64,000 nt of DNA from Chryseobacterium piscicola (GTDB lineage: Bacteria; Bacteroidota; Bacteroidia; Flavobacteriales; Weeksellaceae): assembly GCF_900156685.1 (NCBI RefSeq), contig NZ_FTOJ01000009.1:108797-172796 (forward strand). The letters run 5' to 3'. Each line of letters opens with the position of its first letter. Position 1 is the first letter of the stretch. Below the pieces are notes generated by a model that saw only the letters and a program-made list of their open reading frames with translations, made no database searches and was not told the origin of the DNA. A program made the translations under genes and the position numbers. Of the stretch, positions 36,137 through 45,764 are shown one piece after another.

Positions 36137-36362
36137 TTAACGCAAAGTTTTATTTTTTTAATCCTCCTGATTTAAGTATCAAAGAATGATGGACAAGCCG
36201 TCTAAGCTTGAGAATAAATTTACGGTTAAAATAATTTTTGAATTTAAGAAAAGAATTAATCTATGAAAGTTTTATAGAGCACATATATTTTCAAGCTTAA
36301 GCAACTTGGTTGCTACTCTTTGCTTCTTAAATCTTCATAAAGAAAAATAATCTTTACGTTAA
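36137..36362. repeat. MITE-like long imperfect palindrome
   Basis: The left arm (36137-36223) and the reverse complement of the right arm (36279-36362) align over about 85 bases. Both begin TTAACG(C/T)AAAG and continue with TTTAAG, CAAAGA and (T/C)TTAAGCTTGA-type blocks in the same order. The centre is about 55 bases. No reading frame fits. It lies between cutC and a GxxExxY gene and looks like a decayed non-autonomous element. Confidence 0.6.
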
Positions 36363-36400
36363 TAAAGTACAAGATAAAAGTTAAACAAATACAAACACAA

Positions 36401-36778
36401 ATGACAGAAAACGAATTATCCTATAAAATTATTGGTGCTGCACTGGATGTGCATAAAACTTTGGGAGTTGGTTTGCTTGAAAGCGCTTATGAAGTTGCTT
36501 TAGCTTACGAGTTAAGAGAACTTGGTTTTGAGGTCAAAAGTCAGGTGGTACTTCCCCTAAAATATAAATGTGAGGTAATAGACAATGCTTACAGAGTTGA
36601 TTTGATTGTAGAAGATATGGTGATTATAGAAGTTAAATCTGTATTAGAAATTCATCCCATTTTTTATTCGCAAGTTTTGACCTATTTAAAATTAACCAAT
36701 ATTAAACTAGGTCTATTGATTAATTTTAATACACCTTTAGTAAAAGACGGAATACACAGAATTGTAAATAAACTATAA
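36401..36778 (+). CDS. GxxExxY family protein (PD-(D/E)XK-like), second copy
   Basis: The 125-residue protein has the signature GLLESAY (G-x2-E-x2-Y) near residue 30 and RVDLIVEDMVIIEVKSV near residue 67, the D...E-x-K pattern of the family. It aligns with the protein at 8192-8626 along its length but is clearly diverged. Function is unknown. It lies 39 bases after the palindromic element and ends immediately before the mannosidase ATG, so it has been slipped into the glycan-degrading run. Confidence 0.88.
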   Translation: MTENELSYKIIGAALDVHKTLGVGLLESAYEVALAYELRELGFEVKSQVVLPLKYKCEVIDNAYRVDLIVEDMVIIEVKSVLEIHPIFYSQVLTYLKLTNIKLGLLINFNTPLVKDGIHRIVNKL

Positions 36779-39259
36779 ATGAACAAAACCATATTTTTTG
36801 CTTTATTTTTCATTCAAATATTCATTAACGCCCAATTTTCAGAGCGGAACTTATCCTCAGAAAAATGGCAATTCAAAAACTCAAAAGAAAATTCCTGGCT
36901 TATTGCCACAGTTCCAGGCACGGTTCATTTAGATTTGATGAATAATAAACTTATTGCCAATCCTTACAAAGATGAAAACGAAAAAAAAGTACAGTGGGTA
37001 GAAAATGAAGATTGGGATTATCAAACAGTTTTTAAAGTTTCAGCTAAAGAATTACAAAATCAAAATGCCGACTTGGTTTTCCATGGATTGGATACGTTTT
37101 CTGAAATCTATCTAAACGGAAAACTGCTGAAGAAAACACACAACATTTTCAGAACATGGGAAATTCCTGTGAAAAATGATTTAAAAGAAGGAAATAATAC
37201 GCTGCAGATTAAATTCAAATCTTCGGTCAATGAGGGAAAAGAATTAGCAAAAAAAGTTCCGTTTACCATGCCAGAGTCGCCACGAAGTTTTGTAAGAAAA
37301 GCACAATATCAGTTCGGTTGGGATTGGGGCCCAAGATTGGTTACCGCAGGAATCTGTAAAGATGTAAAATTGAATTTTTGGAACTTTGCAATCATTAAAA
37401 ATATTAAAAACACACAGGCTATTTTTCAAAATAAAGCAAAAATAAACTTCGAAATTGAAATTGATGCTCAGGTTTCGGGAATATATTATTTGAAAATCAA
37501 TAATCTGAGTACAATGGTTTCTCTTAAAAAAGGGAACAACAAAATAGAGTTTCCGTATGAAATTGAAAATCCAAAACTTTGGCAACCCAATGGATGGGGA
37601 AATGCAAATCTCTATGATTTTGAAATTGGATTGGCGAAAAATCAAGAATATATTCAAACTAAAAACTTAAAAATAGGTCTCAGAACCATTGAGTTAATTC
37701 AGAATAAAGACGAAAAAGGAAAATCTTTCTATTTTAAAGTTAATGGACACCCTATGTATGCAAAAGGAGCCAACTGGATTCCTTCCGACAGTTTTACACC
37801 TAGAATTACCAAAGAAAAATATCAAAAACTCATCAAAGACTGCAAAGATGCCAACATGAATATGATTCGCGTTTGGGGTGGCGGAATTTATGAAGATGAC
37901 GAATTTTACAAAGCCTGCGACGAAAACGGTATTCTCGTATGGCAAGATTTTATGTTTGCAGGAAGTTTTTATCCTTCAGATGAGGATTTTTTAAATAACG
38001 TAAAAGAAGAAGTCAAAGATGAGGTAAACAGACTACAAAATCATCCATCAATCGCTTTGTGGTGCGGAAATAATGAAATTGATGAAGCCATCATCAATTG
38101 GGGATATCAAAAGCAGTTTAAATATTCAAAAGAAGATTCTTTGCAAGTCTGGAAAGATTACAAAAAGGTTTTTCATGAAGCTATTCCAAATGCTTTGAAA
38201 GAAAATTTAACTTCAGAAAAAAATATATATTGGCCAACATCACCGTCAATTGGGTGGGGGCATAAAGAAAGCTTATCCGAAGGCGATTCTCATTATTGGG
38301 GCGTTTGGTGGGGCGAATTTCCGTTTGAAATTTATAACGAAAAAGTTCCAAGATTTGCTTCCGAATATGGTTTCCAGGGAATGCCGAGTTTAGAGGCAGT
38401 TAAATCAATGTTTTCAGCAAATCCTGAATTAAATTTAGAAAATTCAACCATCAAAGCGCACGAAAAAAATGCCCGAGGTTTTCATATCATCAACGAATAT
38501 ATGAAGCGAGATTATCTTGTCCCAAATGATTTTATAAAGTACAATTACGTTTCACAACTGCTCCAAGCTCGTGGAATGCAGATTGCGATTGAAGCTCACC
38601 GCCGTGCAAAACCCTACAACATGGGAACGTTGTATTGGCAACTCAATGATTGCTGGCCGGTCATTTCATGGTCGTCTATTGATTATCTGGGAAACTGGAA
38701 AGCTCTGCATTATCAGGTGAAAAGAAGTTTTGAACAGCAGGTGATTTTAACGGAAGAAATGAACGGTTTTTTGAACTTTTATGCTGTTAATGATGAATTA
38801 AAAAAGTTTGAAGATATAAAAGTAGAAATTCAGGTTGTTGATTTTAACGGGAAAATTTTAAATGATTTAACTACTGTTCAGAATGGGAAAACATTGGACG
38901 GAATTGCAAAGATTGATCATATAGAAATTAAAAACTTAATTAAATATTCCAACAAAAATGAAGTCTTTTTAAAATTAGTTTTAAAAGATAAAAACAAAAA
39001 AATCATTGCTGAAAACACTCATTTCTTTGCAAAACCAAAAGATTTAAAACTCACAAAACCCAATATCAAAATCAAAAATATATCTCCAACAGAAATCCAA
39101 ATTTCTACCGATGTTATGGCGAAAGATGTTTACTTAATGGGCGAAACGCATTTTGACGACAATTTTTTTGATCTGCTTCCAAAAACTTCAAAAAAAATCA
39201 AACTTTCAAAACCATTGAAAAATGTTGATGCAATCACTTTGTGGGATACCATGAATTAA
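36779..39259 (+). CDS. Beta-mannosidase (GH2)
   Basis: The 826-residue exported enzyme has a sugar-binding N-terminal domain (VPGTVHLDLMNNKLIANPY), an Ig-like domain and a GH2 barrel. The acid/base is E433 (WCGNNEIDEAI) and the nucleophile E529 (FASEYGFQGMPS); GTLYWQLNDCWPVISWSSIDY is typical of mannosidases. It would cut the beta-mannose of the N-glycan core, fitting with the GH20 and glycosylasparaginase upstream. The signal peptide is MNKTIFFALFFIQIFINAQ. The ATG directly follows the GxxExxY stop. Confidence 0.92.
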   Translation: MNKTIFFALFFIQIFINAQFSERNLSSEKWQFKNSKENSWLIATVPGTVHLDLMNNKLIANPYKDENEKKVQWVENEDWDYQTVFKVSAKELQNQNADLVFHGLDTFSEIYLNGKLLKKTHNIFRTWEIPVKNDLKEGNNTLQIKFKSSVNEGKELAKKVPFTMPESPRSFVRKAQYQFGWDWGPRLVTAGICKDVKLNFWNFAIIKNIKNTQAIFQNKAKINFEIEIDAQVSGIYYLKINNLSTMVSLKKGNNKIEFPYEIENPKLWQPNGWGNANLYDFEIGLAKNQEYIQTKNLKIGLRTIELIQNKDEKGKSFYFKVNGHPMYAKGANWIPSDSFTPRITKEKYQKLIKDCKDANMNMIRVWGGGIYEDDEFYKACDENGILVWQDFMFAGSFYPSDEDFLNNVKEEVKDEVNRLQNHPSIALWCGNNEIDEAIINWGYQKQFKYSKEDSLQVWKDYKKVFHEAIPNALKENLTSEKNIYWPTSPSIGWGHKESLSEGDSHYWGVWWGEFPFEIYNEKVPRFASEYGFQGMPSLEAVKSMFSANPELNLENSTIKAHEKNARGFHIINEYMKRDYLVPNDFIKYNYVSQLLQARGMQIAIEAHRRAKPYNMGTLYWQLNDCWPVISWSSIDYLGNWKALHYQVKRSFEQQVILTEEMNGFLNFYAVNDELKKFEDIKVEIQVVDFNGKILNDLTTVQNGKTLDGIAKIDHIEIKNLIKYSNKNEVFLKLVLKDKNKKIIAENTHFFAKPKDLKLTKPNIKIKNISPTEIQISTDVMAKDVYLMGETHFDDNFFDLLPKTSKKIKLSKPLKNVDAITLWDTMN

Positions 39260-39280
39260 CAATTGTTAGATATAATTTTT

Positions 39281-39395
39281 AGGAGCTTTTTCCCGCTCTC
39301 CACTGTATCTTTTTTTGTGCCGGCTTCCGCTATGCTCCATCCGCCACAAAAAAAGGATGCCGTTGCGATCGGGGCTATGGGAGGGTCGGTGCCAA
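39281..39395. repeat. GC-rich imperfect palindromic intergenic repeat, copy C
   Basis: TATCTTTTTTTGTG (from 39306) faces CACAAAAAAAGGATG (to 39359), with a CGGCTTCCGCTATGC loop. It is flanked by TCCCGCTCTCC and GATCGGGGCTATGGGAGGGTC. It corresponds to copy B (18191-18326). It fills most of the 212-base gap between the mannosidase and priA; a short frame across it is not a gene. Confidence 0.55.
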
Positions 39396-39471
39396 TCAAC
39401 AGAATATTCAATGACGAAAAAAATTGCACTTTCCTTCAGAAACAATTAATTTTACACCATAAATATTCCCT

Positions 39472-41919
39472 TTGTACTACGCCCAAATAATTTTACCGCT
39501 CAATCTTAAAGGATCTTTTACCTATAAAGTTCCCGAAGAAATTATAGACCAAATCCAATGCGGAATGAGAGTTCTCGTTCCTTTTGGTGGAAAAAAAATC
39601 TACACCGGGATTGTTTTTGAACTTCATGACAGAGCTCCCGAAAATTTTGTTGCCAAAGAAGTAATCAGTATTTTAGACAGCAAACCCATCGTTCCGGATG
39701 AACAGATTAAGTTTTGGAACTGGCTTTCAGATTATTATTTGTGCACTTTAGGCGAAATATATCGGTTTGCTTTCCCGTCTTCTTTGAAATTGGAAAGCGA
39801 AACCTACTTGAAATTAAAGCCAAACGCTGTCATTAATTTTGAAATTCTGGATGTCAACGAAATGTACCTTATTCAAGCTTTAGAAGTTCGTCAGTTGATT
39901 AATCTTACAGATATTGAGGCTTTTATACCCAAAAAAGATATAATCAAAACCATCAATTCGTTAATTGATCTTCAATACATAGAAATTGATGAAAAAGTCG
40001 CCGAAAAATACAAAGCCAAAGAAGTAGCTTATGTGAAAATCAACGATGAGGTTCTTAAAAATGAAAGTCTTACAGGGATTCTTTTAGGATTAACAAAAGC
40101 GAGAAAGCAAAAAGAATTATTTCTCCATATTCTTGAAAAACAAACAGAAAATCCTGGTCAACCTTTAAAAAAATCAGATTTATTTGAAGATGGTTATTTT
40201 TCTTCTTCCCATTTCAAAGCTTTGGCAGATAAAGGTTTTCTAGAGGAATATTATAAGCAAAAAGACAGAATTGAAAGTTATACGGGAGAAATAGAGGAGA
40301 TTGAAGAACTTTCTGATATTCAAAAGGTTGCGAAGGAAGAAATTGATGTGGCTTTTGAAGAAGGTAAAAACGTTTTACTTCACGGAGTTACTTCTTCAGG
40401 AAAAACGCACATTTATTTAGAGAAAATAGAAGAGTGTATTGCACAAGAAAAAAATGTTCTTTTTCTGTTGCCAGAAATTTCTTTAACGAAGCAAATCACA
40501 CAGCGCTTAGAAAAAAAATACGGAAATGAACTTGGGTTTTATCATCAAAAACTAACAGATTTTGAAAGGGTTGAGGTTTGGAAAAGAATCAGCCGAAACG
40601 AAATAAAAATCCTCATAGGTACTAGAAATGCTTTATTTCTGCCTTACGAAAATTTAGGGTTAATCATTGTTGATGAAGAACATGACTCTGCTTATAGGCA
40701 AAAAGATGTTTCGCCCTATTTCAATGCGAGAGATGTTGCATTGGTTTTGGGGAATTTCTATGATGCTAATGTTATTTTAGGCTCGGCAACTCCTTCTGTA
40801 GAAAGCTATTATTTAGGGCAGAAAGATCGTTTGAGATACGTTTTTTTAGACAAAAGATTTGGCGAAGTAGAACTTCCGGTTTTTGAATTAATCAATTTCA
40901 AAGAAGCCCAAGATTCTAAGCACGTGAATGGTAACTTTTCTTTCAGAATGCTTGAAGAACTTAAAAAAACGGTTGACGAAAACAACCAAGGAATCATTCT
41001 TCACAATCGCCGTGGTTACGCCAATGTAATTGAATGCGAAACTTGTGGATACGTTAATTATTGCTCAAATTGTGATGTGGTAATGACATATCATAAATTT
41101 GCCAACGAGATGAAATGCCATTATTGTGGTCAACGCGCTTCAAAACCAAAGGCTTGCCCAAAATGCTATTCTGAAAATCTAAATGAAAGAGGAGTAGGTG
41201 TGGAGCAGATACATGAAGAAGTTTCAAAATTATTTCCCGATAACGAGGTTGACAGAATGGATGTAGATTCTATGCGGAAAAAATTTGCATACGAAAAACT
41301 GTACGAAAAAATTGAAGAAAGAGAAACCGATATTGTAGTGGGAACGCAAATGATTTCTAAAGGTTTAGATTTTGATCATATAGAATTGGTAGCAATTCCA
41401 AAAGCAGATTCAATGCTGTATGTTCAAGATTTTCGGGCAGAAGAACGTGCTTATCAATTAATTACCCAAGTTTCGGGAAGGGCAGGGCGTGTTTCTGGAA
41501 AAGGAAAAGTTTTAATTCAAACTTATAATCCGGATCATTCTGTTTTTCAGTTGATTAAAATGAATGATGCCGCAAAAACTTATGATTATTTTTTAAAGGA
41601 AAGAAAGAAATTTCATTATCCGCCTTATACAAAAATGATTATGTTGCAACTGAGCCATAGAAAAGAAGATAAAATAACCCGCGCTTCTCAGTTTATGGGG
41701 TCGGTGCTCAGAAAATATTTACCCGAAGAATGTGTTTTAGGGCCAGAGAAATCTCCGGTTTTTAAAATTAACAATATGTTTCAATTTCAAATTTTGATAA
41801 AACTGCCAAGAGGCAATAAATATGCCTCGTTTAAAAAATTAGTTTTAAAAAGCATTGAAGAATTTGATGAGATTACAGCCTACCACAGCATCAAAAAGTA
41901 CTTATTAATAGACTTTTAA
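39472..41919 (+). CDS. priA: Primosomal protein N' (replication restart helicase PriA)
   Basis: The 815-residue helicase restarts stalled replication forks. It has an N-terminal DNA-binding domain (YAQIILPLNLKGSFTYKVP), Walker A GVTSSGKTHIY near residue 305, a DEEH box (IIVDEEHDSAY) and a zinc-binding insert with paired Cys (CETCGYVNYCSNC, CHYCG, CPKC). VSGRAGRVSGKG is helicase motif VI. The only start that keeps the conserved N-terminus is a TTG; no ATG precedes it in frame. Confidence 0.95.
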   Translation: MYYAQIILPLNLKGSFTYKVPEEIIDQIQCGMRVLVPFGGKKIYTGIVFELHDRAPENFVAKEVISILDSKPIVPDEQIKFWNWLSDYYLCTLGEIYRFAFPSSLKLESETYLKLKPNAVINFEILDVNEMYLIQALEVRQLINLTDIEAFIPKKDIIKTINSLIDLQYIEIDEKVAEKYKAKEVAYVKINDEVLKNESLTGILLGLTKARKQKELFLHILEKQTENPGQPLKKSDLFEDGYFSSSHFKALADKGFLEEYYKQKDRIESYTGEIEEIEELSDIQKVAKEEIDVAFEEGKNVLLHGVTSSGKTHIYLEKIEECIAQEKNVLFLLPEISLTKQITQRLEKKYGNELGFYHQKLTDFERVEVWKRISRNEIKILIGTRNALFLPYENLGLIIVDEEHDSAYRQKDVSPYFNARDVALVLGNFYDANVILGSATPSVESYYLGQKDRLRYVFLDKRFGEVELPVFELINFKEAQDSKHVNGNFSFRMLEELKKTVDENNQGIILHNRRGYANVIECETCGYVNYCSNCDVVMTYHKFANEMKCHYCGQRASKPKACPKCYSENLNERGVGVEQIHEEVSKLFPDNEVDRMDVDSMRKKFAYEKLYEKIEERETDIVVGTQMISKGLDFDHIELVAIPKADSMLYVQDFRAEERAYQLITQVSGRAGRVSGKGKVLIQTYNPDHSVFQLIKMNDAAKTYDYFLKERKKFHYPPYTKMIMLQLSHRKEDKITRASQFMGSVLRKYLPEECVLGPEKSPVFKINNMFQFQILIKLPRGNKYASFKKLVLKSIEEFDEITAYHSIKKYLLIDF

Positions 41920-41984
41920 CAAAGTTTAACACATTTTAATTGCTTTTATTAGTCCGTAATGTGCTGACTTCTAACAATAATTTC

Positions 41985-41992
41985 TACTTTTG
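41985..41992 (+). promoter_or_regulatory. Candidate -7 promoter element for dacB
   Basis: TACTTTTG fits TAnnTTTG; the -33 region (TGCTG near 41962) is weak. The leader would be about 85 bases. Confidence 0.45.
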
Positions 41993-42080
41993 ATTGTTGG
42001 TAACATCATAAGGTGCAATTTTTTAGTTTAACTAATTCATAGCTTTCTTATTAAAAAACTTACAAAAAAAGAATAATTAG

Positions 42081-43547
42081 ATGGTAAATTTCAGAAAATA
42101 TATTTCAAGTATTACGGTATTAGCTTCTGGTTTATTCCTAGCTCAATCTACTGTTTCTGCAGTTCTCTTCAATACCAATTCAGATAGCCAAAGACCTTTC
42201 AATCTTCCATCCCCGTTAGCAACGATTGAGAAGACTATATTGTCTCCCAAAGAGCTTGTAGATGTTAACGTCAATACTTTGATAACTGATCCTGTGCTGA
42301 AAAATGCAACTTGGGGATTTGTAATCTACGATCCGAAAACCAAAAAAGTGATCTCTTCTTATAATGAAAACACACCTTTGGTTCCTGCATCTACAACAAA
42401 ATTGCTCACTACAGAAACAGCATTGAATCTTTTAGGCGAAAACTATCGTTGGATGACGCAGCTAGAATACTCAGGAACAGTTGATGAAAATGGTGTTTTA
42501 AACGGGAATATCTATATCGTAGGCAGTGGCGACCCATCTTTGGGAACCAACAAAGCTGGCGCTTGGTCATACAAAGAAATTATTACAGATTTCACAGATG
42601 CGCTATCAAGAGAAAGTATAAAAAAAGTAAATGGTGATATTATCATCCAAACAGCGCTTTTCAAAGGTAACATTACGAGACTTCCGGAAAATGTTGTATG
42701 GTTAGAAAATAATAATTATTATTTGCCCGCAGGTACTACTCAGCAAATAAATCCGGCTAATGAAAAACTGATTGTAAAAAAGAACAACATTGTAAGCAAC
42801 GATAAAAAGTATTTCTATGTTTCTCCATACACCAATCAAATGGTATATGCTGAAAAATACGATGGCACGGGAGTTTTGACTACAAAATTGCCCGATGCAC
42901 CAGCTTATCTTGCTAATTCTTTCAGAACAAGCTTAGTGAAGAGTGGCTTACCAGTTACAGGTAAAGTTCAAACAAAAACTACCGACGCTCTACCAGAAAT
43001 CAGAAAAACATTAAGTGTTTATAAATCACCAACCTTAGCAGATATTGTTTATTACACTAATCAAAGAAGTGATAATTCATTAGCAGAAGCTTTACTTAAA
43101 ACAGTGGGTTATTTCAAAAAAGGAAATCAAGCTCCGGAAACAGGTAGAGAAGTTGTTACAGAGCACTTGAGAGATATGGCTTTTGATGTTGAAGGTTTAA
43201 GTTATATAGACGGTAGCGGGCTTTCTAGAAATAATAAAGTTACCCCAATAGCACAAGTGAAATATCTCACTTCGTTGATGGGCACAAAATATTATCAAAC
43301 TTATTTTAATTCTCTTCCAATTGGCGGGCAGACAGGAACTTTAAAAAGAATGTTTTTGGAAACAGGAAACGGACAGGTTTTTGCTAAAACAGGAACTTTA
43401 AATAAGGTAAAAACTCTCGCAGGGTATATTAAAACCAATACTGGTAAAACTTTGGTTTTCTCTTTGTTAGTTAACAATTACGCTGGTTCGGTAGATATGG
43501 TAAAGAAAAGGATGGAACAGTTGATTGAGCCAACTTTAGATTTGTAA
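42081..43547 (+). CDS. dacB: D-alanyl-D-alanine carboxypeptidase/endopeptidase (PBP4 type)
   Basis: The 488-residue periplasmic enzyme trims or opens peptidoglycan crosslinks. The penicillin-binding motifs are S104-TTK (PASTTKLLTTE), SDN (QRSDNSLAEALL) and KTG (FAKTGTLNKV). The large insert between the first two motifs is typical of the PBP4/S13 family. A signal peptide precedes it (ITVLASGLFLAQSTVSA). It has its own promoter candidate and terminator. Confidence 0.93.
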   Translation: MVNFRKYISSITVLASGLFLAQSTVSAVLFNTNSDSQRPFNLPSPLATIEKTILSPKELVDVNVNTLITDPVLKNATWGFVIYDPKTKKVISSYNENTPLVPASTTKLLTTETALNLLGENYRWMTQLEYSGTVDENGVLNGNIYIVGSGDPSLGTNKAGAWSYKEIITDFTDALSRESIKKVNGDIIIQTALFKGNITRLPENVVWLENNNYYLPAGTTQQINPANEKLIVKKNNIVSNDKKYFYVSPYTNQMVYAEKYDGTGVLTTKLPDAPAYLANSFRTSLVKSGLPVTGKVQTKTTDALPEIRKTLSVYKSPTLADIVYYTNQRSDNSLAEALLKTVGYFKKGNQAPETGREVVTEHLRDMAFDVEGLSYIDGSGLSRNNKVTPIAQVKYLTSLMGTKYYQTYFNSLPIGGQTGTLKRMFLETGNGQVFAKTGTLNKVKTLAGYIKTNTGKTLVFSLLVNNYAGSVDMVKKRMEQLIEPTLDL

Positions 43548-43570
43548 AAATAATATTTTAATACTATTTA

Positions 43571-43604
43571 AAACCTTTTAATCTGTGATTAGAAGGTTTT
43601 TTTT
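43571..43604 (+). terminator. Rho-independent terminator of dacB
   Basis: AAACCTTTTAATC (43571-43583) pairs with GATTAGAAGGTTT (43587-43599) with one imperfect pair, followed by T's. The T-run overlaps a -7-like TATCTTTG (43604-43611) that may serve the next gene. Confidence 0.75.
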
Positions 43605-43633
43605 ATCTTTGATGCGATATTAATAATGATTTA

Positions 43634-45556
43634 ATGAAAAAATTATACATTTTTCTGCTAGTAAATTTTATGTTTCAAATCTTTTCGGCTCAACACCAAA
43701 ATATTGATATGAAATCATTGAGAAACAAAGAAATGAAATCTTTCACAGCAAAAATGAATGTGGGAAACACCAATCCAAATACTCTCAATTATGATTTGCA
43801 GTATCAAAGAATGGATTTAGATTTAAACCCTTCTATTTATGCCGTTTCTGGTTCTGTAACTTCTCATTTCAAGCCCAATCAGGCGATGAGCAGTATTTAT
43901 TTTGATTTGGCAAATACACTTACTGTTTCTTCGGTGCAATATCATGGTGTAAATTTGACGTTTCAGCAATTGGCAACCAAGGAAGTTAAAATAGATTTCC
44001 AAGCACCTATTTCTGCGAATGTTTTAGATTCTCTCACAATTAATTACAACGGTGCTCCTCCTACTGCAAATAATGCATTTTCTACAACAACTCAAAGCGG
44101 AACTGCAGTAATGTCTACGCTCAGCGAACCTTACGGGGCTCAAGATTGGTTTCCCACAAAGCAAAGTTTAAATGATAAAATTGAAAGATTTGATATAAAA
44201 ATAACAGCGCCTTCTCAGTACAATGTTGCCTCAAATGGCATGCTCATGTCTGAAACTACACTTCCCGGAAGTTTAAAAAGAACTTTTTGGAGAACTCAAT
44301 ACCCAACTGCAGCTTATCTTATAGCATTTTCAATCACAAATTTCACAAAACTTACAGATACAATTGGGACGCCCCCGTTTCCTTTTATCAACTATGTTTA
44401 TCCTTCTACAGCTGCCAATACAACGAGTATGGCAAATATTGAATGGACCAAACAAGCAATGAATACCTTCGAGACTTACTTTGGGCTTTATCCTTTCAGA
44501 AACGAAAAATACGGTCACATGCAATTCATGTACGGTGGCGGAATGGAGCATCAAACGATGTCATCTATGGGAAGTTGGGAAAAGGGATTAATAGCTCATG
44601 AGCTCGCTCATCAATGGTTTGGTGATAAGGTAACCTGTGGCACTTGGAATGATATTTGGCTCAACGAAGGGTTTGCAACCTACGGTCAACACTTGGCAAA
44701 CGAAAAACTTTTGATGACCAATGCGCAATTTATGAACTATCTTATCTCAGAGAAAGATTACATCACAAGCCAGCTCGGCGGAAGTGTTTATGTGGCAGAC
44801 GCCAATTTAGGGAATGTAGGGACTATATTTAGCAGTAGACTTTCTTATTCTAAAGGTGCTTACGTGCTCAGAATGATGAAGTGGATTTTAGGAGAAAATG
44901 ATTTCTATAATGCTATCAAAGATTATCATGCAAGACCAAATCTTGCTTACAAGTATGTATTGACAAATGATTTTAAAAGTTCTGTGTTAACTTCTACAGC
45001 TAAAGATTTTACAGAATTTTTTAATGACTGGATTTACGGACAAGGTTATCCAACCTATGATATCCGATGGAAGCAGACGGGTAATGCTTTGGCTTTTAAA
45101 GTTTCCCAAACTCAAAGTCATTCTTCGGTAAATTTCTTTGATATGCCATTGCCAATCAAGGTGAACGGAACCGGGGGGCAAGTTGCTTATTTTGTTTTAA
45201 ATAATACAAACAACAATCAATATTTTACTGAAACCGTAGGTTTCACCGTGGCAAGTGTTCAGTTTAATTACGAATATCAGATTTTAGAAAAAAATTCAAC
45301 TGTAAATCTAGACAATGCGTTAAATATTAATGAATTAGATCTGGAAAATTTTGGGTTATATCCAAATCCGGCCAAAAACGAAATTTATTTAAAAGGAGTC
45401 AATAGGTCTACAGATTTTAGGATATATTCTGCAGATGCACGTCTTATAACAAGCGATGTGTATAAACCGGGTAATGCAATTAATATTTCTTCCTATACAC
45501 CAGGAATTTACATTTTCCAAATCAACGGTCGAAATATAAAATTCGTGAAAGAATAA
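43634..45556 (+). CDS. Secreted M1 family metallopeptidase with T9SS tail
   Basis: The 640-residue aminopeptidase-like enzyme has the zinc motif H322-E-L-A-H326 with E345 as third ligand (HELAH...WLNEGFATYG). The exopeptidase motif GGGMEH precedes it, with His where GAMEN has Asn, so aminopeptidase specificity may differ. The protein ends with a type IX sorting domain (LYPNPAKNEIYLKG...GIYIFQINGRNIKFVKE). A signal peptide ending FSAQ is present. It is shorter than full M1 enzymes, lacking the large helical C-terminal domain. Confidence 0.92.
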   Translation: MKKLYIFLLVNFMFQIFSAQHQNIDMKSLRNKEMKSFTAKMNVGNTNPNTLNYDLQYQRMDLDLNPSIYAVSGSVTSHFKPNQAMSSIYFDLANTLTVSSVQYHGVNLTFQQLATKEVKIDFQAPISANVLDSLTINYNGAPPTANNAFSTTTQSGTAVMSTLSEPYGAQDWFPTKQSLNDKIERFDIKITAPSQYNVASNGMLMSETTLPGSLKRTFWRTQYPTAAYLIAFSITNFTKLTDTIGTPPFPFINYVYPSTAANTTSMANIEWTKQAMNTFETYFGLYPFRNEKYGHMQFMYGGGMEHQTMSSMGSWEKGLIAHELAHQWFGDKVTCGTWNDIWLNEGFATYGQHLANEKLLMTNAQFMNYLISEKDYITSQLGGSVYVADANLGNVGTIFSSRLSYSKGAYVLRMMKWILGENDFYNAIKDYHARPNLAYKYVLTNDFKSSVLTSTAKDFTEFFNDWIYGQGYPTYDIRWKQTGNALAFKVSQTQSHSSVNFFDMPLPIKVNGTGGQVAYFVLNNTNNNQYFTETVGFTVASVQFNYEYQILEKNSTVNLDNALNINELDLENFGLYPNPAKNEIYLKGVNRSTDFRIYSADARLITSDVYKPGNAINISSYTPGIYIFQINGRNIKFVKE

Positions 45557-45561
45557 CAATG

Positions 45562-45592
45562 AAATCTGCTTTTATAAAGCAGATTTTTTTTT
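45562..45592 (+). terminator. Rho-independent terminator of the M1 peptidase gene
   Basis: AAATCTGCTTT (45562-45572) pairs with AAAGCAGATTT (45576-45586), followed by T's. The rest of the gap to 45764 is AT-rich; nothing else was seen. Confidence 0.85.
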
Positions 45593-45764
45593 GAAAATTA
45601 ATGTAAATGATGAGTTGTTGGTTTTTTAGGATTTAATTTTACTAATGTTTTGCATATAATATTATTAAATCGGCAAATATTTGGCAGAAGTTTTGATGTA
45701 TTTTTTATTAATCAGATGATACTCTGAAAAATGAATTATTCAAAATCTTTAATGCCTTATTATT

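Noticed and set aside
39263..39490. Plus-strand frame before priA
   Set aside because: It covers repeat copy C and overlaps priA; the similarity of its DNA to the other repeats explains it.
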